Shown here: piece after piece, positions 12,896-18,422 of the stretch
How positions within the stretch are numbered: position 1 is the stretch's first letter
How the letters are laid out: every line of letters begins with the position of its first letter
Assembly (NCBI GenBank): GCA_001797035.1
Contig: MGOE01000035.1
Span: 2,372-20,793, forward strand
Direction of reading: 5' to 3'
DNA: 18,422 bases
From: Chloroflexi bacterium RBG_16_72_14
GTDB lineage: Bacteria; Chloroflexota; Limnocylindria; Limnocylindrales; CSP1-4
Notes under the pieces: model-generated
What the model was told of the DNA's origin: nothing
Database searches by the model: none
What the model saw: the letters and a program-made list of their open reading frames with translations, nothing else
Made by a program: the position numbers and the translations under genes

Positions 12896-13867
12896 ATGCT
12901 CACGCAGCAGCCGTCCACCTCCCCGACGCCCGCCACGGCGCGCACCCTCGATGACCTGGTCGCCTACTTCGAGGGCGACTGGGTCCCGCTCAAGGACGCC
13001 AAGGTCAGCATCATGACCCACGCGTTCATGTACGGCACCGCCACCTTCGAGGGCATCCGGGCGTACTGGAACGCGGACCAGGGACGCCTGTACGGGCTGT
13101 TCATACGGGAGCACGTGGAGCGCATCCGCAAGTCGGCGCGGATCCTGCTCATGGACCCGATCCCGTCGGTGGACGAGCTCGCTTCGATCGTGGTCGAGAC
13201 GGCCCGCCGGAACAACTTCCGCGAGGACGTCTACATCCGGCCGTCGTTCTACAAGAGCACCCGCGCGATCGGCGTCAAGCTCCACCACCTGGAGCACGAG
13301 CTGTACGTGATCACGGTGCCGTTCGGGAACTACATCGACATCGAGAAGGGCGTCCGCCTCCAGACCTCGACCTGGCGCCGGAACGCGGACGAGGCGCTGC
13401 CCGCCCGGGGCAAGATCGTGGGCGGCTACGTGAACATGGCGTTCCAGAAGTCCGAGGCGGAGCTCAACGGCTTCGACGAGGCCCTCGTCCTGACGCCCGA
13501 CGGCCACGCGTCCGAGGCCTCGGCCGCCAACCTGTTCATCGTCCGTGACGGGACCCTGATCACGCCGCCGGTGTCGGACGACATCCTCGAGGGCGTGACC
13601 CGCGCGGCGATCATCGGCCTCGCGCAGGACCTTGGCCTCCCGGTCGAGGTGCGCTCCGTCGACCGCTCCGAGCTGTACATCTGCGACGAGGTGTTCCTGT
13701 GCGGGACCGGCGTCCAGGTCAGCCCGGTGATCGAGGTCGACCATCGCGCGGTGGGGACGGGCCAGATCGGGCCGATCTCGCGCCAGGTCAGCGAGCGGTA
13801 CTTCGCCGCCGTGCGCGGGAACCTGCCCGAGTATCGCCACTGGCTGACGCCGATCGACCAGGGCTGA
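12896..13867 (+). CDS. ilvE: Branched-chain amino acid aminotransferase
   Basis: A 323-residue fold-type IV PLP aminotransferase that converts the branched-chain keto acids to valine, leucine and isoleucine (and the reverse) with glutamate, in the cytosol. MYGTATFEGIRAYW (about residues 45-58) is the family N-terminal motif. The Schiff-base lysine is Lys173 in RGKIVGGYVN. The PLP-site glutamate is Glu207 in ASEASAANLF. LITPPVSDDILEGVTRAAI and the FLCGTGVQVSPV segment (GTG near the cofactor phosphate) are also typical. The length is normal. The ATG at 12896 has GGAG 5 bases upstream. It is transcribed alone, with its own promoter, and converges on the LCP gene 30 bases away. Confidence 0.94.
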   Translation: MLTQQPSTSPTPATARTLDDLVAYFEGDWVPLKDAKVSIMTHAFMYGTATFEGIRAYWNADQGRLYGLFIREHVERIRKSARILLMDPIPSVDELASIVVETARRNNFREDVYIRPSFYKSTRAIGVKLHHLEHELYVITVPFGNYIDIEKGVRLQTSTWRRNADEALPARGKIVGGYVNMAFQKSEAELNGFDEALVLTPDGHASEASAANLFIVRDGTLITPPVSDDILEGVTRAAIIGLAQDLGLPVEVRSVDRSELYICDEVFLCGTGVQVSPVIEVDHRAVGTGQIGPISRQVSERYFAAVRGNLPEYRHWLTPIDQG

Positions 13868-13886
13868 CCGCCGCGGTCGTCGCTCG

Positions 13887-13910
13887 CGTGCCCGGGCTCA
13901 GCCGGGCGCG
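13887..13910. terminator. Inverted repeat at the ilvE/LCP convergent junction
   Basis: CGTGCCCGG (13887-13895) pairs with CCGGGCGCG (13902-13910), 9 bp with one wobble, around a 6-base loop that includes the LCP stop codon. It sits between two convergent genes only 30 bases apart. It could serve both as terminator, though neither side has a T-tract. Confidence 0.4.
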
Positions 13911-15730
13911 TCCACCTCGAGATTGGGGGCGTCACCGCCCAGCGTCACGACGATGTTCGCGGTGACATCCGGGTCGGTTGCCGCCGTCGCCTTCGCGCCG
14001 AGCACCCGCTCGAGGTAGGCGATCGTCTCGGGCATCTGGGCTTCGGCCCCGTTGTAGACGACGATCTTCGTCCTGGCGAGGTTGGGCCCCTGGCCCCGGA
14101 CCGGCGCCGAGGCCTCCAGGCCGTCGTAGGCGAGGTAGTCCGCGACCCGGCTGGCGAGCCCGGTGCGTCCCGACGCGTTGAGCACCCAGACCTGGGCGCC
14201 CTCGGCCGCCAGCCGCTCCCGGAGTGCGAGCTGCTCGGCGGACAGGCTGAACGCCTCCCGGACCGCGCTCCGGATGCGGGCGACGCGGGGCGTGATGATG
14301 TAGCCGCGGTCGGAGCTCGGGTACTCGGTGGCGTAGTAGGGGGGCGAGAACACGTACGAGCGGACGTTCCTGGTGTCCACGCTTTCGGCGAGCGACAGGA
14401 GGCGCGCCACGTCGCCCGTCTTGATGTCGGTCTTCACCGACTGGCTGAGTGCCCGCACGAGGCCGTCGAGGTTCGCCATGACCGCCCGGGCGTTCATCTG
14501 GTCCTTGAGCGAGATGAGGACGCGCTGCTGGCGACGCCCGCGGTCGAAGTCGCCGCCCTGCGCGCGGTGCCGCGACCGGGCGTAGATCAGCGCCTCGCTG
14601 CCGGTCATGTGCTGCGGGCCGGCAGGGATGTAGACGCGGCGCAGGCTCCCGGTGCCAGCCGGGTACGTGCTCTCGGCGACCGGGATCTGGACGTTGATCT
14701 GGACTCCGCCGAGAGTGTCCACGACCTCGCGGAAGCCCTGGAAGTTGACCATCACGTAGTACGGGATCTCGAGCCCGTACAGCTCGCCCAGCAGGGCCTT
14801 GAGCGAGTTGAAGCCGCGCGCCTGGGCCGTCTGGCCCGGCCACAGGTCCTCGCGGCTGCGGTTCTGCATGTACCAGCTGTTGACCTTGCCCCGGTAGACG
14901 CTGCCCCACACCCGCTGCGCGTTCTGCGGCACCGGGACGTCCACCATGTCCCGCGGGACCTGGAACATCGCGACCAGGCCGGTGACCGGGTCCACGGACA
15001 CGACGATCAGCGTGTCGGTGTTGAACGTCCGCTCGCCCTGGCGCTGGTCCACGCCGACCAGCAGGATGTTCAGCCGCTCCCTGCCGTCCCAGGGCGGCAG
15101 GGTGGCGGCCTGCGTGCCCACCGCGTTGCTGGAGATGGGCCCCACGTCAACGGAGGCTTCGGGGGACTCGCTCTCCTCCGGCGACGCGGACGGATCCCCG
15201 GACGTGCCCGGCTCCGGGCTCTCCTCCGGCGACTCGCAGGACGCATCGCCGGCCTCGCTGAACACGCAGTTGACGAGCTCGAGGGCCATGACGTTGTAGC
15301 GCGCGACGGCGAGGTGCCCGCCGGCCGCGACCAGGATCACCGCGAGCAGGCCGGCCAGGGACAGCGGGCTGAGCGGCAGGCGCGCCCGCCCGGCCCGCCC
15401 GCCGGCGGACGCATCCACCGCGTTGAGGTAGCGGGCCACCTGCCACGCGTCGACGACCGCCACCAGCCGGTACGCGAGCGCGATGACGTTGACCGCGAAG
15501 ATCGCGATCAGCACCGGCTGCTGGATCACGAAGCCGAGCAGCTCGATCCGGTCGGCCCGGAGCAGGATCCCGGCCAGCAGTGCCAGGGACAGGAACGGCA
15601 CGGCGGCGAACGCGAGACCGCGCGTCACGGCGCCCGCGTACGCGTGCCCGAGGCCCGGGAAGAGCAGGGACAGGAAGGCCGCGGCGAACGCAGAGCGTGA
15701 CCGCGGGGACGGTCTCGGGGAGGTCGTCAT
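13898..15730 (-). CDS. LytR-CpsA-Psr (LCP) family protein with N-terminal membrane module and LytR_C domain
   Basis: A 610-residue envelope protein. LCP enzymes transfer undecaprenyl-linked glycopolymers onto peptidoglycan, acting outside the membrane. The N-terminus carries LSLLFPGLGHAYAG (about 20-33) and about four hydrophobic segments up to residue 145. A Pro/Glu/Ser-rich spacer (about 157-195) precedes the LCP domain, about 219-412. Its hallmarks are NILLVGVDQR, TDTLIV, the VPRD motif at 258-261, and the Arg-rich SRHRAQGGDFDRGRRQQRVL (386-405) that binds the pyrophosphate lipid. A LytR_C domain follows, about 512-597 (VWVLNASGRTGLASRVADYL). The ATG at 15730 has no ribosome-binding site, and a TATCAT lies only 8 bases upstream, so the mRNA may be leaderless. 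The protein is complete and looks functional. Confidence 0.92.
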   Translation of the reverse strand: MTTSPRPSPRSRSAFAAAFLSLLFPGLGHAYAGAVTRGLAFAAVPFLSLALLAGILLRADRIELLGFVIQQPVLIAIFAVNVIALAYRLVAVVDAWQVARYLNAVDASAGGRAGRARLPLSPLSLAGLLAVILVAAGGHLAVARYNVMALELVNCVFSEAGDASCESPEESPEPGTSGDPSASPEESESPEASVDVGPISSNAVGTQAATLPPWDGRERLNILLVGVDQRQGERTFNTDTLIVVSVDPVTGLVAMFQVPRDMVDVPVPQNAQRVWGSVYRGKVNSWYMQNRSREDLWPGQTAQARGFNSLKALLGELYGLEIPYYVMVNFQGFREVVDTLGGVQINVQIPVAESTYPAGTGSLRRVYIPAGPQHMTGSEALIYARSRHRAQGGDFDRGRRQQRVLISLKDQMNARAVMANLDGLVRALSQSVKTDIKTGDVARLLSLAESVDTRNVRSYVFSPPYYATEYPSSDRGYIITPRVARIRSAVREAFSLSAEQLALRERLAAEGAQVWVLNASGRTGLASRVADYLAYDGLEASAPVRGQGPNLARTKIVVYNGAEAQMPETIAYLERVLGAKATAATDPDVTANIVVTLGGDAPNLEVDAPG

Positions 15731-15738
15731 CGCGCGGC

Positions 15739-15744
15739 ATGATA
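15739..15744 (-). promoter_or_regulatory. Probable -10 element of the LCP gene (leaderless start)
   Basis: TATCAT on the minus strand, separated from the LCP start codon by 8 bases. Transcription would therefore begin at or next to the ATG. Confidence 0.45.
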
Positions 15745-15853
15745 CGCCCGCGCGCCGGATCGGGGCTCGCCGACACCGCTCCGGCTCGGCCGCTGATGGT
15801 CCATGTCGAGGGCGAAGGGGGCCGGGGCGGCCGCGCGACGGGCCCGCGTTCCG

Positions 15854-15859
15854 TAGACT
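15854..15859 (+). promoter_or_regulatory. Probable -10 element of the IleRS-family gene
   Basis: TAGACT, the same hexamer as in the ilvE promoter, lies 50 bases before the ATG. It is preceded by CCG, so it is not of the extended form, and no -35 box is clear. No T-box leader motif is seen in the 179-base divergent gap. Confidence 0.4.
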
Positions 15860-15909
15860 GGTCACCCGCCGCAGCGAGCCCGACGACCGTGCGGCGACCA
15901 CGAGGCCCG

Positions 15910-18422
15910 ATGTTCCGACCCGTCACCGCCAAGCCCGATTTCGTCGCCCAGGAGCACGAGCTGCTCCGCCAGTGGGCGGACCGGCGCACGTTCGCGCGCC
16001 TGCGCGCGCAAAACGACGGTGGGCCGCGATGGAGCTTCCTCGACGGGCCGATCACGGCCAACAACCCGATGGGCGTCCACCACGCCTGGGGCCGCAGCTA
16101 CAAGGACCTCTACCAGCGGTTCCACGCGATGCTGGGCCAGGACCAGCGGTACCAGAACGGGTTCGACTGCCAGGGCCTGTGGGTCGAGGTCAACGTGGAG
16201 CGCGACCTGGGCTTCACGTCCAAGCGGGACATCGAGGCGTTCGGGATCGCGGCGTTCGTCAGCCTGTGCAAGCAGCGGGTGCTGACCTACGCGGCCCGCC
16301 AGACCGAGCAGAGCGTCCGGCTCGGCTACTGGATGGACTGGAACGACCCGAAGGAGCTGCTCCGGCTGCGGGACCTGCTGGCCGCGGACCCCGCCCAGGT
16401 GATCACGGTCGACGGACCCGGCGGCCCCGTCACCGACACCGTGGAGATGATCGTCGGCCGGCTGGGGATGCCGGAGCTGGGCGGCAGCTACTTCACGTTC
16501 AGCAACGAGAACAACGACCTCATCTGGGGGTTCCTCGCGGAGTGCCACCGGCGCGGCTGGGTGTACCGCGGCCACGACACGATGCCCTGGTGCCCGCGCT
16601 GCGGCACGGGGCTGTCCCAGATGGAGATGAACGAGGGGTACCAGGACCGCGAGGATCCGGGCCTGACCGTCCGCCTGCCGCTGCTGGACCGCCCGGGCGA
16701 GTCGCTGCTCGTCTGGACCACCACGCCCTGGACGCTGGCGGCCAACGTCGCCGCGGCCGTGGGCGCCGACCTGCGCTACGTCAAGGTCCGCCAGGGCGAG
16801 GATGCGTTCTGGCTGGGCAAGGGGACGCTCAGGCAGGCGCTCCGTGGCCCGTTCCAGGTGCTGGAGGAACGCGCTGGCTCGGAGCTGGCCGGGTGGCGGT
16901 ACGAGGGACCGTTCGACGACCTGCCGGCGATCCGCGACGCATTCGCCGAGGCGGGCTACGAGCACCGGGTCGTGACCTGGGACGAGGTCGGCGAGGTGGA
17001 GGGGACCGGCATCGTCCACGTCGCCCCGGGCTGCGGCGCCGAGGACTACCAGCTGGGCGTCGCCATCGGCCTGCCCATCATCGGCCCGATCGACGAGGAC
17101 GGGCGCTACTACGACGGGTTCGGATGGCTCTCGGGCCGCGAGGCGCCCGGCGTGACCGAGGCGATCATCGACTCGCTCGAGCAGCGGCGGTTCTTCTACC
17201 ACCTCGAGCCCTACAGCCACCGCTACCCGCACTGCTGGCGCTGCAGCACGCCGCTGCTGTTCCGGCTCGTGGACGAGTGGTACATCAGCATGGGCGAGGT
17301 CTACACGCGGCCGCGGGACCAGCTGACGAAAGCCGAGGTGGACGCGAGCCTCCGCTACCAGATCATGGAGGTCGTGGACCGGATCCGGTGGATCCCGGGC
17401 TTCGGCTACGAGCGCGAGCTGGACTGGCTCCTCAACATGCGCGACTGGATGATCTCCAAGAAGCGCTACTACGGCCTCGCCCTGCCGATCTACGACTGCC
17501 GGGCGTGCGGCACGTTCGACGTCATCGGCGGGCGCGAGGAGCTGCGCGAGCGGGCCGTCGAAGGCTGGGCTGCGTTCGAGGGGCACACCCCGCACCGCCC
17601 GTTCGTGGATGCGGTGAAGATCGCCTGCTCGTCGTGCGGGGAGCCCGTGGCGCGGATCGAGGACGTCGGCAACCCGTGGCTCGACGCCGGGATCGTGCCG
17701 TTCTCGACGATGCACTACCGCGAGGACCCGGCGTACTGGGCGAGGTGGTTCCCGGCCGACTTCATCACCGAGAGCTTTCCCGGCCAGTTCCGCAACTGGT
17801 TCTACGCGATGCTCGCGATGAGCACCGTGCTCCGGCGCGAGGAGCCGTTCCGCACGATCTTCGGCTACGCGACGCTGTTCGGCGAGGACGGCCGCCCCAT
17901 GCACAAGAGCTGGGGCAACGCCATCGAGTTCGACGAGGCCGCCGAGCGGATGGGCGTGGACGTCATGCGCTGGATGTATGCGAGCGCCCGGCCCGACGAC
18001 AACATCCTGTTCGGCTGGCATGCGGCGGACGAGGCACGCCGCGAGCTGCTGGTGTTGTGGAACGTGTACGCGTTCTTCGTCACCTACGCCCGCCTCGACG
18101 GCTGGGCGCCGGCCCGTGGCATCGACGAGACGATGGTCGGGGCCGGTCGGAGGGACCCGTGGCCAGTCCTCGACCGCTGGATTCTGTCCCGGGCGGCCGG
18201 GCTGGCCGCAGACGTCGGCGAGCGGCTCACCGACTACGACGCCCAGGCGGCCACCCGGATCATCAGCACCTTCATCGACGACCTGTCCACCTGGTACCTG
18301 CGCCGGTCGCGGGACCGGATGCGCCAGGGCGCGGAGCCGGCGGACCGGGAGGCCGCGTTCGCGACCCTGCATGCCGCGCTGGCGACCCTCGCCCGCACGG
18401 CGGCCCCGATCCTGCCGTTCCT
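15910..18422 (+). CDS. ileS: Isoleucyl-tRNA synthetase family class I tRNA ligase (3' end outside window)
   Basis: The first 837 residues of a class I aminoacyl-tRNA ligase of the IleRS type, which would charge tRNA-Ile. The catalytic domain is split by an editing domain marked by LVWTTTPWTL (267-276) and GTGIVHVAPGCGAEDY (365-380). CxxC pairs occur at 228/231, 442/445, 530/533 and 573/576. RDWMISKKRYYG and NPWLDAGIVPF are typical core segments. The anticodon-binding helical domain begins near LDRWILSRAAG and DDLSTWYLRRSRDRM. The HIGH signature reads GVHH (55-58), similar to the GIHH of eukaryote-like IleRS. The KMSKS signature reads PMHKS (663-667, followed by WGN), which is unusual. The ATG at 15910 has GAGG 5 bases upstream. 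The C-terminus is beyond the window. It could be a paralogue rather than the only IleRS. Confidence 0.85.
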   Translation, partial: MFRPVTAKPDFVAQEHELLRQWADRRTFARLRAQNDGGPRWSFLDGPITANNPMGVHHAWGRSYKDLYQRFHAMLGQDQRYQNGFDCQGLWVEVNVERDLGFTSKRDIEAFGIAAFVSLCKQRVLTYAARQTEQSVRLGYWMDWNDPKELLRLRDLLAADPAQVITVDGPGGPVTDTVEMIVGRLGMPELGGSYFTFSNENNDLIWGFLAECHRRGWVYRGHDTMPWCPRCGTGLSQMEMNEGYQDREDPGLTVRLPLLDRPGESLLVWTTTPWTLAANVAAAVGADLRYVKVRQGEDAFWLGKGTLRQALRGPFQVLEERAGSELAGWRYEGPFDDLPAIRDAFAEAGYEHRVVTWDEVGEVEGTGIVHVAPGCGAEDYQLGVAIGLPIIGPIDEDGRYYDGFGWLSGREAPGVTEAIIDSLEQRRFFYHLEPYSHRYPHCWRCSTPLLFRLVDEWYISMGEVYTRPRDQLTKAEVDASLRYQIMEVVDRIRWIPGFGYERELDWLLNMRDWMISKKRYYGLALPIYDCRACGTFDVIGGREELRERAVEGWAAFEGHTPHRPFVDAVKIACSSCGEPVARIEDVGNPWLDAGIVPFSTMHYREDPAYWARWFPADFITESFPGQFRNWFYAMLAMSTVLRREEPFRTIFGYATLFGEDGRPMHKSWGNAIEFDEAAERMGVDVMRWMYASARPDDNILFGWHAADEARRELLVLWNVYAFFVTYARLDGWAPARGIDETMVGAGRRDPWPVLDRWILSRAAGLAADVGERLTDYDAQAATRIISTFIDDLSTWYLRRSRDRMRQGAEPADREAAFATLHAALATLARTAAPILPF

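Noticed and set aside
15731..15909. Possible T-box riboswitch before the IleRS-family gene, or attenuator before ilvE
   Set aside because: No T-box consensus, specifier loop or terminator/antiterminator pair is visible in either leader, and the gaps are short.
15862..18372. A very long open frame (over 800 codons) on the minus strand opposite the IleRS-family gene
   Set aside because: Its translation is Arg/Ala/Val/His-rich with no motifs, while the plus strand encodes clear synthetase motifs throughout. Long antisense frames are expected in GC-saturated coding DNA.

Overview
The window is about 18.4 kb of very GC-rich bacterial chromosome. It carries mostly housekeeping genes, on both strands, and holds no insertion sequence, phage gene, CRISPR array or rRNA. 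Gene content and protein style suggest Chloroflexota, possibly the Limnocylindria/Ellin6529 group. The clues are GC-saturated third codon positions, an Asp-box lipoprotein, an LCP protein with a membrane module fused in front, and a divergent IleRS-family ligase. This placement is inference from memory of such genomes, not a computed result.

Layout. (1) Positions 1-2515, plus strand: the 3' end of gpmI, then secG and an orphan family-5 solute-binding protein. (2) 2549-2906: tRNA-Leu(CAG), tRNA-Leu(GAG), a hairpin, and tRNA-Val(TAC). (3) 2917-4423, minus strand: a 36-residue membrane peptide and a six-repeat Asp-box lipoprotein. (4) 4582-6169, plus: lemA and htpX, an envelope stress/proteostasis pair. 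(5) 6268-6707: tRNA-Phe, -Gly, -Gln, -Cys and a terminator. (6) 6780-7501: a 110-residue membrane protein (minus), tRNA-Leu(TAA), and a 30-residue membrane peptide (minus). (7) 7678-8886, minus: a CpaE/TadZ-type receiver-ATPase, divergent from (8) 9086-10354, plus: rpsF-ssb-rpsR. (9) 10417-12777, plus: a tightly packed operon of TauE/SafE permease, DUF1634 protein and CaCA-type exchanger. (10) 12896-13867, plus: ilvE. (11) 13898-15730, minus: an LCP (LytR-CpsA-Psr) cell-envelope protein. (12) 15910 to the end, plus: an IleRS-family class I aminoacyl-tRNA ligase, cut by the window edge.

Functionally the region covers translation (eight tRNAs, S6, S18, IleRS-family ligase), replication (SSB), protein export and membrane quality control (SecG, HtpX), glycolysis, branched-chain amino acid metabolism, envelope polymer attachment and membrane transport. 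No new defence, mobile or biosynthetic system is evident. The points most worth checking are the altered signature motifs in the IleRS-family protein and the altered ion-site motifs in the CaCA exchanger of the TauE operon. Others are a recurring promoter element (TGC-TANNNT, generally without a -35 box), a tRNA promoter embedded in the end of a coding sequence, a probable leaderless LCP mRNA, and three small unidentified membrane proteins beside the tRNA genes.
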